NCBI GenBank assembly: GCA_964545855.1
Contig: CAZJHD010000082.1
Span: 1-17,658 of the forward strand
DNA: 17,658 nucleotides
Source: CAZJHD01 sp964545855
GTDB taxonomy: Bacteria; Planctomycetota; UBA1135; JACQFD01
Direction: 5' to 3'
Part shown: positions 1-7,800 of the stretch, one piece after another
Position numbering within the stretch: the first letter of the stretch is position 1
Layout of the letters: the number at the start of each line of letters is the position of its first letter
Position numbers and translations under genes: made by a program
Notes under the pieces: generated by a model
Databases searched by the model: none
Told to the model about the DNA's origin: nothing
What the model saw: the letters and a program-made list of their open reading frames with translations, nothing else

Positions 1-371
1 CTCGGCGCGGCCGACGCCCGCAGGTCTCCGCGACGGAAGGCCTCGGCGACGCGCGCCGCCGGCGCCCCCTGCGCGGCCGTGCCCGTGGTGCGGGCGAGGG
101 TGCCGCTTCCGAAGGAGCGCTGCGCGAGCCGCGCGATCTCGTCGCGGGAGCGGGAGTCGAGGGCGATGCGGCGCAGCTCGAAGGCGTCGAGGGCGCGCCC
201 CGCGACCGATCGGCTCCTCGCTCCACCGAGGCTCCGCGACGCGAGGACCGGTGCCCCCGCGCCGGACAGGAGGAACCGCGGCTCCCGGGCCGCGGGCCCC
301 GGCGGCGTCGCGGCGCGGATCGCGGGACTCGGAACGCGACGGACCGGGGCGGTTGCGAGGATCGGTTCCAT
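1..371 (-). CDS. Partial hypothetical protein, C-terminus beyond left edge
   Basis: On the minus strand an ATG at 371 opens a frame that runs without a stop to the window edge (123 codons seen). A purine-rich GGAGGAGG stretch sits directly before the ATG, although its spacing is shorter than usual. The first 60 or so residues are low-complexity Ala/Pro/Arg. From about residue 62 the sequence looks like a real amphipathic protein (ALDAFELRRIALDSRSRDEI and onward), with almost every codon ending in G or C. The plus-strand frame over the same bases gives an Arg/Ser-rich translation typical of an antisense shadow. I do not recognise the family. A true start further downstream cannot be excluded. 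The gene would be divergent from the PEGA lipoprotein at 454. Confidence 0.5.
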   Translation of the reverse strand, partial: MEPILATAPVRRVPSPAIRAATPPGPAAREPRFLLSGAGAPVLASRSLGGARSRSVAGRALDAFELRRIALDSRSRDEIARLAQRSFGSGTLARTTGTAAQGAPAARVAEAFRRGDLRASAAP

Positions 372-453
372 GCCTCCTCCATCCGGAAGGGTGCGCGCCC
401 GTTACGCGGATTCCTCTTCCCGGCCCCGGCCCCGGCCGCGATCCTTGCCCGCC

Positions 454-915
454 ATGGCGCACGCTCGCACGATCCTCCTCGCGGCACTGCTCCTGACGGG
501 CGCGCTCGCCGCGTGCCGCACGGAGGCGGTGATCGACAGCGAGCCCCGCGGCGCACGCGTGACGATCGGAGAGGAGTCGGGGATCACGCCCTTCACGATC
601 TCCGTGCCGCGGACGACCTTCGGCGGCTTCGAGTACCGCGCCGAGAAGGAGGGCTACGCGACGGGACGCGGCGATCTCGGGCTCGAGATCTCCGAGGACG
701 TGGCCGTCGCCGGCGCCGTCTTCCCGCCCGCCTGGTTCCTCGTGCTCGGCCGCGCGCCGATGCTCACGACGCTCCGCCTCGAGCCGGCACAGCGTTTTCC
801 CGGCGAGTTCGTGCGCACCGTGCCCTGGGAGCCCGACCTGCCGCCCCTTCCGCGCGGCATGGACCAGGTGATCGCGCCGAAGCCCTTCCTGCTGGAGCCG
901 ACGTCGGGACGCTGA
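454..915 (+). CDS. PEGA-domain lipoprotein
   Basis: A 153-residue protein predicted to be a membrane-anchored lipoprotein. Residues 1-21 form a lipoprotein signal with the lipobox L18-A19-A20-C21. Residues about 25-70 match a PEGA domain, with the hallmark core of Ser-Glu-Pro-x-Gly-Ala followed by a Thr-Pro turn (T45-P46) and an E-K-E-G-Y strand (64-68). PEGA domains are small beta modules common on surface proteins; their ligands are mostly unknown. A hydrophobic patch around residues 83-100 (with PPAWFLVLG) may contact the membrane. The open frame extends upstream to 79, but that extension is Arg/Ser-rich and would bury the signal peptide, so the start at 454 is chosen. There is no clear SD. 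A GATCCT box lies 8 nt before the ATG. Confidence 0.82.
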   Translation: MAHARTILLAALLLTGALAACRTEAVIDSEPRGARVTIGEESGITPFTISVPRTTFGGFEYRAEKEGYATGRGDLGLEISEDVAVAGAVFPPAWFLVLGRAPMLTTLRLEPAQRFPGEFVRTVPWEPDLPPLPRGMDQVIAPKPFLLEPTSGR

Positions 916-1028
916 GGGCAGCCGAGACTGGCCCCGAATTGGTGCACGCCCCCGGGGAGGCGGCCGCCGCGCTCCGAGGGGCGTGAATGAATCGGAGCCA
1001 GTGTCCGATGCGCTTACGCCTCGGGCAG
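916..1028. terminator. Gap between convergent lipoprotein genes, possible weak hairpin
   Basis: These 113 nt separate the stops of two convergent genes. Arms CACGCCCC (945-952) and GGGGCGTG (978-985) are perfectly complementary around a 25-nt loop that itself holds the palindrome GGCGGCCGCC (959-968). No T-tract follows on either strand, so intrinsic termination is only a possibility. Confidence 0.25.
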
Positions 1029-1937
1029 CTACGGCCGATCCGCCGGCGCCGGCGCGCGCGCGGGAGCCGCGGCTTCGCGCGCCGAGGGCTCGCTCGCCCG
1101 CGCCGGCGTCGTCGCCTCGAGCGCCTCGCCGCCGAGCCCCGTGAAGCGCGCCGGCTCGACGAAGACCGCGTCGATCGTCTCGAGCCGGCCCGACACCGTC
1201 GTGCCCCGCGCGTCGACGACGCGCGTGCGCTCGAAGAGGACGTCTCCCTCCGGGGAGTCGATCCGCACGATGCCGTGATCTCCGCCGCGCAGCACCACGC
1301 CGCCGCGGACGGAGCGCGCCACGAGCTCGCCGAATCGGCACTCGACGGCCTGGATCGACGCGCTCTCGCTGTCGGCGGTCGCCCGCCGCGCGCGCACGTT
1401 CCAGAGCTGGAGGGCGCCGCCGCCGCCCGTCACCCGCAGCGTGTCCGCCGACACCTGCTCGAGCCGCGCCTCGCCGCTGCTGCAGGAGACGGCCACCTCG
1501 CCGGTGGCGTCGAGCTGCTCGAGCTCGATGCGGCCCGATCCGGAGCGAACGTCGACGGACGCGCGCCGCGGAATGCTCCCGCGCAGGTGCGTCATGCCGA
1601 CGGGGCTCGTCGACCGGCTGCCGACCACGAGCGTTCCTCCCTCGAGCCGCACGCGCGCATCGCCCGGCTCCGTCTCGTAGACGAGGACCTCGAGCTCGAC
1701 GCGGTCTCCGTCCGCGCCCCGGAGGACCACGTCGCCGACGCTGGTGCGGTATCCGAAGCGGCTCGCGCCGAGCGCTCCCTCGACGCGCACCCAGCGAGAC
1801 GCGGGGAGCTCGACGCCGTCCGCCGTGAATCTCCCGCCGACGAGGCTCTCGCCGTAGGAGCGAGGGGGCTCGGTCGCGCCGCAGGCGCCGACGATCAAGG
1901 GGACGGCGAACGCGAGGAGACGGGGGCTCGGACGCAT
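1029..1937 (-). CDS. Putative lipoprotein with DUF4097-like beta-helix domain
   Basis: A 302-residue protein starting MRPSPRLLAF. A lipobox V16-G17-A18-C19 ends a short hydrophobic signal, so it is predicted to be an exported lipoprotein. Residues about 60-265 are a long run of short beta strands with repeating Gly/Ser turns (for example SGSGRIELEQ at 132-141 and SCSSGEARLE at 151-160). This is the pattern of DUF4097/DUF2807 putative adhesin-like beta-helix proteins. The C-terminal 28 residues are an Ala/Pro tail. The open frame continues upstream to 2138, but only the ATG at 1937 places the signal peptide at the N-terminus. No SD is visible. A TACACT box lies 61 nt upstream. Function is unproven; the family is found on envelopes and is often next to regulators. 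Confidence 0.78.
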   Translation of the reverse strand: MRPSPRLLAFAVPLIVGACGATEPPRSYGESLVGGRFTADGVELPASRWVRVEGALGASRFGYRTSVGDVVLRGADGDRVELEVLVYETEPGDARVRLEGGTLVVGSRSTSPVGMTHLRGSIPRRASVDVRSGSGRIELEQLDATGEVAVSCSSGEARLEQVSADTLRVTGGGGALQLWNVRARRATADSESASIQAVECRFGELVARSVRGGVVLRGGDHGIVRIDSPEGDVLFERTRVVDARGTTVSGRLETIDAVFVEPARFTGLGGEALEATTPARASEPSAREAAAPARAPAPADRP

Positions 1938-1998
1938 GGGCGTGCGCGCGGAGCGCGGGGCGAGGGTCGAGTCGGCGCGGTGCAACGGGGCGCCCGAG

Positions 1999-2004
1999 AG
2001 TGTA
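1999..2004 (-). promoter_or_regulatory. Candidate -10 box for the DUF4097-like gene
   Basis: TACACT on the minus strand, 61 nt upstream of the start codon and inside the divergent gap 1938-2092. The same hexamer is the candidate -10 box of the ThuA gene. No convincing -35 is seen, so this is tentative. Confidence 0.22.
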
Positions 2005-2092
2005 GCGGCCTCGCCCGACGCGGAGAGTCGGGCCGGAACCACGGCTCGCGGGCTCTCGTCCCAGCCATGTCCACCTCCTCCTCCGAGACTCC

Positions 2093-3466
2093 ATGAACGC
2101 TCCCTCGATCCTCGTTCCTCTCCTCGCCTCGATCGCAACCGCGTTCCTGCTCCCGCCTCGCGGCGGCGACTGCACGAAGACGAGCGTCGGCCTCACGCCG
2201 CTCTCCGACCTCACGGGCGCGTACCTCGGCAAGGCGGGCGGCCTCTACCCGGGCGGCACGAACGCGATCCCCGCGGCGCACCTCGCGGCCGGCCTCGCCG
2301 AGACCGCGCAGATCGTGCCGCGCGACGCGGCGGGCAACGCCGTCGCGAGCGGCAAGATCGGCCTCGTCACGATCGGCATGTCGAACACGACGCAGGAGTC
2401 GCAGGCCTTCATCTCCCAGGCGAACGCGTCGCCCCTGAAGAGCGGCTCCGTCGTGATCGTCGACGGTGCCCAGGGAGGGCAGGACGCCGCGAAGATCGCG
2501 AGCCCCACGGCCGCCTACTGGAGCACCGTCGACGCGCGCGTCGCCGCGGCGGGACTCACGAGCGCCCAGGTGCAGGCCGTGTGGCTGAAGCAGGCCGTCG
2601 CGGGTCCGACGCTCCCCTTCCCCCAGGACGCCGATCAGCTCCGCGGCTACCTGCGGAGCATCGTCCAGATCCTGCGCGCGAAGTTCCCGAATCTGCGGGC
2701 CTGCTACCTGTCGAGCCGCATCTACGCCGGCTACGCGGTGACGACGCTCAACCCGGAGCCCTACGCCTACCAGTCCGCCTTCGCCGTGCGCGACCTGATC
2801 GAGGAGCAGATCGGCGGCAGCGCGGCGCTCGTCTTCGATCCGCAGCAGGGCGCCGTGATGGCGCCGTGGCTCGCCTGGGGCCCCTACCTCTGGGCCGACG
2901 GTCTCGTGCCGCGCAGCGACGGTCTCGTCTGGGAGTGCTCCGACTTCGAGGCCGATGGCACGCACCCGGGTCCCGCGGCCGAGGCGAAGGTGGGCGCGAT
3001 GCTCCTCGCGCACTTCCTGTCGAGCCCCACCACCGAGAGCTGGTTCGCCGGTGCGCCCGGGGCCTGCGGCGTCGCGGCCGGCCTCTCCCAGTTCGGGACG
3101 GGCCTCGGCGGCGCCTTCGGCGTGCCCGGCTTCGCGAACGCGGGACTGCCCGTCCTGGGCGCGCCCTCCTTCCAGGTGCGCGGACAGAACCTGCCGCCGA
3201 GCCAGACCGCGTGGTTCGTCTTCGGGTTCCTCTCCTACCCGGACGGCCAGCTCCCCTTCGCCGGCGGCTGGCAGCACGTGTCGGCCGATCTGATCGTGCC
3301 CGTCGCGGCGACGGCCGGAGGTCTGGGCTCCGTCCCCTTCGGCGCGATCCCGAACGTGCCCGAGCTCTGCGGCGTGCGCATCTACGCGCAGATCGCGACG
3401 GAGGACGCCGGCGCGCCCCAGGGCTACGGGCTCTCGCGCGGGATGGAGATCCGCTTCGGGATCTGA
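2093..3466 (+). CDS. Secreted SGNH-like hydrolase with C-terminal planctomycete-type beta domain
   Basis: A 457-residue protein, predicted exported through an N-terminal hydrophobic signal (residues about 5-20). Residues about 35-310 look like an SGNH/GDSL-fold esterase. The probable nucleophile is S97 in G95-M96-S97-N98, which replaces the usual GDS, with a following VDGAQGGQ segment (123-130) and a C-terminal DxxH motif D288-G289-T290-H291. These residues suggest hydrolysis of an ester, such as an acyl group on a polysaccharide, but the substrate is not readable. Residues about 329-457 form a Gly/Pro-rich beta domain ending GYGLSRGMEIRFGI. I recall similar C-termini on many secreted planctomycete proteins; this rests on memory. 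Start 2093 has no SD, and a 9-codon ORF ends across it (ATGA). The TGA stop is the first codon of an 85-nt repeat. Confidence 0.8.
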   Translation: MNAPSILVPLLASIATAFLLPPRGGDCTKTSVGLTPLSDLTGAYLGKAGGLYPGGTNAIPAAHLAAGLAETAQIVPRDAAGNAVASGKIGLVTIGMSNTTQESQAFISQANASPLKSGSVVIVDGAQGGQDAAKIASPTAAYWSTVDARVAAAGLTSAQVQAVWLKQAVAGPTLPFPQDADQLRGYLRSIVQILRAKFPNLRACYLSSRIYAGYAVTTLNPEPYAYQSAFAVRDLIEEQIGGSAALVFDPQQGAVMAPWLAWGPYLWADGLVPRSDGLVWECSDFEADGTHPGPAAEAKVGAMLLAHFLSSPTTESWFAGAPGACGVAAGLSQFGTGLGGAFGVPGFANAGLPVLGAPSFQVRGQNLPPSQTAWFVFGFLSYPDGQLPFAGGWQHVSADLIVPVAATAGGLGSVPFGAIPNVPELCGVRIYAQIATEDAGAPQGYGLSRGMEIRFGI

Positions 3467-3548
3467 GGGACGACTCGCGCGCCTGCGCGCGCCGTACGAC
3501 GATTCTCGGAACGGGCACCGTTGGGTTGCGGGCGCAGCCCGCGATGTG
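3464..3548 (+). repeat. 85-nt intergenic repeat, copy 1
   Basis: Aligned without gaps to the reverse complement of 14295-14379, 77 of 85 positions are identical. Position 1 of the repeat is the TGA stop of the SGNH-like gene. The most conserved part (positions 60-85) contains the hairpin at 3522-3541, with stem GGGTTGC/GCAGCCC and loop GGGC. A second 14-nt identity (GCGTGCTTCGATCG) follows at 3567-3580 and is also found in the same orientation downstream of copy 2. The element lies between two plus-strand genes and is oriented in the direction of transcription. Confidence 0.85.
3522..3541 (+). other. Conserved hairpin inside repeat copy 1
   Basis: The stem pairs 3522-3530 side bases T/C-GGGTTGC with GCAGCCC-G around a 4-nt loop. 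It includes one internal T.G wobble. The outer base is T in this copy and C in copy 2, and both can pair with the opposite G, so pairing is kept. No T-tract follows, so it is not a classical intrinsic terminator. Confidence 0.55.
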
Positions 3549-3653
3549 GGACGCGGCGGGCCCGCGGCGTGCTTCGATCGCGCGGGAGCGGCGGCGACCC
3601 GGGGGCGGCGAGCGAGTAGGCTCTTCGCCCCCGTTTCTCGCTCTCCCCACGCA

Positions 3654-4718
3654 ATGACGGAACACTCGATCGGAATCATCGGCGGCGACGGCATCGGCCC
3701 GGAGGTCGTGCGCGAGGGCCTGCGCGTCCTCGACGCGGCCCAGGCGATCTTCGGCTTCCGCACGAAGCGCACGTCCTATCCCTTCGGCGCCGACCACTTC
3801 CTCTCCACGGGAGAGATGATGCCCGAGTCGGCGATCCGCGAGATCGGCTCCATGCCGGGCGCGCTGCTGGGGGCCATCGGCGATCCGCGCGTCGAGACCG
3901 GAAAGCTCGAGTTCGCGATCATCGCGGGGCTGCGCTTCCAGCTCGACCTGTTCGTGAACCTCCGGCCGATCCGGCTGTTCGACGAGCGGCTCTGTCCTCT
4001 CAAGGGGAAGCTGCCGAAGGACATCGACTACGTCGTCGTCCGCGAGAACACCGAGGACGCCTACTGCGGGATCCACGGCTTCTTCAAGAAGGGCACGCCG
4101 GACGAGGTCGCGCAGCAGACGATGATCTACACGCGGCGCGGCACGGAGCGCGTCATCCGCTACGCCTACGAGCTGACGCGGAAGCGCAACGGGAAGAAGC
4201 GCCTCACGCTCGTCGACAAGGCGAATGCCGTGCGCGCGCAGGACCTCTGGACCCGGACCTTCGCCGAGGTGGGCAAGGACTACCCCGAGATCGAACAGGA
4301 CCACGCCTACGTCGACGCGATGACCATGTGGCTCGTGAAGAACCCCGAGCACTTCGACGTGGCCGTCGCGCCGAATCTCTTCGGCGACATCATCACCGAC
4401 CTCTCGGCGATGCTGCAGGGCGGCATGGGCATCGCCGCCGGCGGCAACATCCACCCGGGGAAGTGCGGCGTCTTCGAGCCGATCCACGGCTCCGCGCCGA
4501 AGTACGCCGGGCAGAACAAGGCGAACCCGCTGGCGACGATCCTCGCCGTGGCGATGCTCCTCGACCATCTCGGCGAGACGAAGGCGTCGGCCGCCGTGGA
4601 GGAGGCCGTCGCGGAGTGCATCCGATCGGGGCGCGTGAGGTCGCTCCAGGCGGGCGCCCATCGCACGGACGAGCTCGGCTCGATGGTGATCGAGCAGCTG
4701 CAGTCGGCGAAGAAGTAG
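3654..4718 (+). CDS. Isocitrate/isopropylmalate dehydrogenase family protein (3-isopropylmalate dehydrogenase-like)
   Basis: A 354-residue cytoplasmic beta-decarboxylating dehydrogenase, normal length for a LeuB-type enzyme. Visible landmarks are G11-D-G-I-G-P-E-V18 at the N-terminus, substrate-binding arginines R94, R104 (NLRP) and R130, catalytic Y137 and K189 (VDKAN), and metal-binding aspartates D221, D245 and D249. The nucleotide loop is H278-G-S-A-P-K-Y-A-G. LeuB oxidises 3-isopropylmalate in leucine synthesis. The RENTE segment and the K283-Y284 pair, which matches the NADP-specific E. coli isocitrate dehydrogenase, leave isocitrate or another malate derivative possible. No other leucine genes are nearby. 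The open frame extends to 3546, but MTEHSIGIIG is the conserved N-terminus of the family, so the start is 3654. No SD is seen. Confidence 0.88.
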   Translation: MTEHSIGIIGGDGIGPEVVREGLRVLDAAQAIFGFRTKRTSYPFGADHFLSTGEMMPESAIREIGSMPGALLGAIGDPRVETGKLEFAIIAGLRFQLDLFVNLRPIRLFDERLCPLKGKLPKDIDYVVVRENTEDAYCGIHGFFKKGTPDEVAQQTMIYTRRGTERVIRYAYELTRKRNGKKRLTLVDKANAVRAQDLWTRTFAEVGKDYPEIEQDHAYVDAMTMWLVKNPEHFDVAVAPNLFGDIITDLSAMLQGGMGIAAGGNIHPGKCGVFEPIHGSAPKYAGQNKANPLATILAVAMLLDHLGETKASAAVEEAVAECIRSGRVRSLQAGAHRTDELGSMVIEQLQSAKK

Positions 4719-4836
4719 CCGGCGGCTCCGGCGCGCCGCCACGCAACGCCGCCCTGGCGCCGCCGGCCCCGCGCCGAGACCATCAGCGGCCCTCGCCGCC
4801 GCGGCACGTCCTCGACCGCTGGCGCCCGCACCCCGC
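4719..4836 (+). terminator. Gap with possible hairpin after the dehydrogenase gene
   Basis: Two bases after the TAG stop, GGCGGC (4721-4726) and GCCGCC (4735-4740) can form a 6-bp stem with an 8-nt loop. No T-tract follows. The rest of the 118-nt gap is GC-rich with no SD for the next gene and no recognisable promoter. Confidence 0.3.
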
Positions 4837-7800
4837 ATGACGATCCGCTCGCGCTCCTTCGCCGCGGTGCTCCTCGCGCTCCTCGGGCTCACCGCGCTGG
4901 TTCTCGGCGCCTCGCTCCGCGCGGGGCGCTCTCCCTGGGTGGAGGCCTTCGCGTTCCGCGACGGAGACCGCGTCTGCCTCGTCGGGAACGCGCTCGCCGA
5001 GCGGATGCAGCACGACGGGTGGCTGGAGACGCGGATCCGGAGCCGGTTGCCGGAGCTCACGCTCGCGTTCCGCAACCTCGGCTTCTCCGCGGACGAGGTC
5101 TCGGTGCGGCTCCGCGAGGACGGCTTCGGCACGCAGGAGGAGTTCCTCGATCGGTGCGGCGCGAGCGTCGTCCTCGCCTTCTTCGGATACGTCGAGTCCT
5201 TCGGAGGCCGCGAGGGGCTGCCGAAGTACCGCGCCGATCTCGCGGCCTTCGTCGACCGCATCGGCGCCCTGCGCACGCGATCCGGCGTCGCGCCGCGCGT
5301 CGTCCTCTTCACGCCGATCCCCTTCGAGGACCGCGGCGTCCCCTTGCAGCCGGAGCCGGCGCGGGAGAACGCACGCATCGCGCTCTACGGAGCGGCGACC
5401 GCCGAGGTGGCCCGCGCGAAGGGCGTTCCCTGCGTCGATCTCCTCGCCCCGATGCAGGCGCGCTACGCGGCGTCCGATTCGCCCCTCACGATCGACGGCA
5501 TCCACCTGAACGAGCGCGGCAACGAGGCGCTCGCGCGCGTCGTCGAGGAAGCGCTCGCCGGGGGAGCGCCGGCGGCGGCGGCCGAGCCGGCCCGCGTCGA
5601 GCGGCTTCGGCGCGCGGTCCAGGAGAAGGACCGCCTCTGGTTCGACCGCTACCGGGTGACCGACGGCTACAACGTCCACGGCGGCCGCTCGGGTCTCGCC
5701 TACGCCGACGGCCTCACGAACTTCGACGTGCTCCAGCGGGAGATGGCGATCCTGGAGGCTCTCGCCGATGCGCACGACGCACGCATCGGCTCGATCGCGC
5801 GTGGGGCGGAAGCGGAGCTCGACCTGCGCCGCGTCCCGGCGCCGATCCCCGTGCGCACGAACCGGCCCGGTCCCGGACCCGACGGCCGCTTCGCGTTCCT
5901 CGGCGGCGAGGAGGCGGTCGCGCACATGACGCCGGCGCCGGGCCTCGAGGTGAACCTCTTCGCGAGCGAGGAGCGCTTCCCGGAGCTCGCGAACCCCGTG
6001 CAGATGGCCTTCGATCCGAAGGGGCGTCTCTGGGTGGCCGTGTGGCCCTCCTATCCCCACGGGCGCCCCGGCGAGCGGAAGCACGACAAGCTCCTCGTGC
6101 TCGAGGACGACGACGGCGACGGGCGCGCCGACCGCTGCACCGCCTTCGCCGACGACCTCCACAACCCGACGGGCTTCGAGCTCTGGAACGGCGGCGTCCT
6201 CGTGGCGGAGGCGCCCGACCTGCTCTTCCTCGCGGACACCGATGGCGACGGCCGCGCCGACGTGCGCGAGCGCGTGCTCCACGGGCTCAGCTCCGCCGAC
6301 ACGCACCACACGGCGAACAGCTTCGTGCTCGGTCCCGACGGCGCGCTCTACTTCCAGGAGGGCGTGTTCCACCGCACGCAGATCGAGTCGATCCACGGTC
6401 CCGTCCGCAACCTCGACGCCTGCGTCTGGCGCTTCGAGCCGCGCACGGGACGCGTGGAGCGCTACGTCGCCTACGGCTTCGCGAATCCCCACGGCCACGT
6501 CTTCGACCGCTGGGGCCAGGACTTCGTCACCGACGGCACGGGCAACGAGAACTACTTCGCGCTCCCCTTCTCGGGGCACCTGGAGTTCCCGGAGCGCCAC
6601 CGCGGCTACTTCCCCTTCTTCGCGCAGAGGAGCCGTCCCGCCGCCGCCACGGAGATCCTCGCGAGCCGGCACTTCCCCGAGGAGTATCGAGGGAGCTACC
6701 TGATCGCGAACGTCATCGGCTTCCAGGGGATCTTCCAGTACCGCATCGAGGACGCCGGATCGGGATTCGGCGCGCGCGAGCTCCCGCCGATCGTCCATGG
6801 CTCCGATCCGAACTTCCGGCCCTCGGATCTCGAGGTCGGCCCCGACGGCGCGCTCTACTTCCTCGACTGGCACAACCCGCTCATCGGGCACATGCAGCAC
6901 CACCTGCGCGACCCGAACCGCGATCAGCGGCACGGGCGCGTCTACCGCGTGACGGCGAAGGGGCGCCCCCTCGCGAAGCCCGCGCCGATCGCGGGGCAGC
7001 CCCTGGCGGCGCTGCTCGACCTCCTGCGGGACCCCGACGACCGCGTCCGCGCCGGCGTGCGCATCGAGCTCTCGGCGCGGCCCTCGGCGGAGGTCGTCGC
7101 CGCCGCGCGCGCCTGGGCGTCGCGTCTCGATCCGCGCGACGCCGACGTCGAGCACCATCGGCTGGAGGCGCTCTGGACGCAGCAGCAGCACGGCGTCCTC
7201 GACGGAGACCTCCTCCTTCGGCTGCTCCGCTCGCCCGAGCCGCGCGCCCGCGCCGCGGCGACACGCGTCCTCCGGCACATGCGGCGCGACGTCGATCGGT
7301 CCCTCGACCTGCTGCGGGAGCAGGCCGCCGACGAGCATCCGCGGGTGCGCCTCGAGGCCGTCGTCGCGGCGAGCTTCTTCCCGAAGGCGGAGGCGGCCGC
7401 CATCGCGGTGCGGGCGGTGCGCGCGGGCTCCGACCGCTTCCTCGACTACGCGCTCGACGAAACGCTCCGCGCCCTCGAGCCGCAGTGGCGCGAGGCGCTG
7501 CTCTCGGGAGCACCCTTCGCGGAGGACGACCCGGAGGGGTTGGCGCGCCTGTTGGCGAAGCTCGACGCGGCGGACCTTGCACGCGTGGCTCCGAGCGTGG
7601 CGCGCTCCACGGAGGCGCTCGCGCGTCACGGCCTGGAAGCCCGCGACTACGCCGCGGCCCTCGCCGATCTCGCGGCGCGCCGCGGCACGAGCCCCGCGAC
7701 GGAGCTGCTGTCGGCGATCCGCCGCGCCGACGCGCGCAGCCACGGCCACGTCGATCACCTCCTGCAGGATCTCTTCGCGCTCGCATCGACGCTCCCGGCG

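Noticed and set aside
397..409. 13-mer GCCCGTTACGCGG shared with 17550-17562
   Set aside because: About one such match is expected by chance in 17.6 kb of GC-rich sequence, and there is no further similarity around it.
79..453. N-terminal extension of the PEGA lipoprotein
   Set aside because: It would bury a good lipoprotein signal, and the extra 125 residues are Arg/Ser/Pro filler.
3549..3653. Possible leader peptide or T-box before the leuB-like gene
   Set aside because: No leucine-rich short ORF, T-box bulge motif or terminator/antiterminator pair is visible in the leader.
1895..3772. Minus-strand open frame of 625 codons
   Set aside because: It is antisense to the SGNH-like gene, which has a signal peptide and catalytic motifs. 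The minus frame is Arg/Ala-rich without domains.
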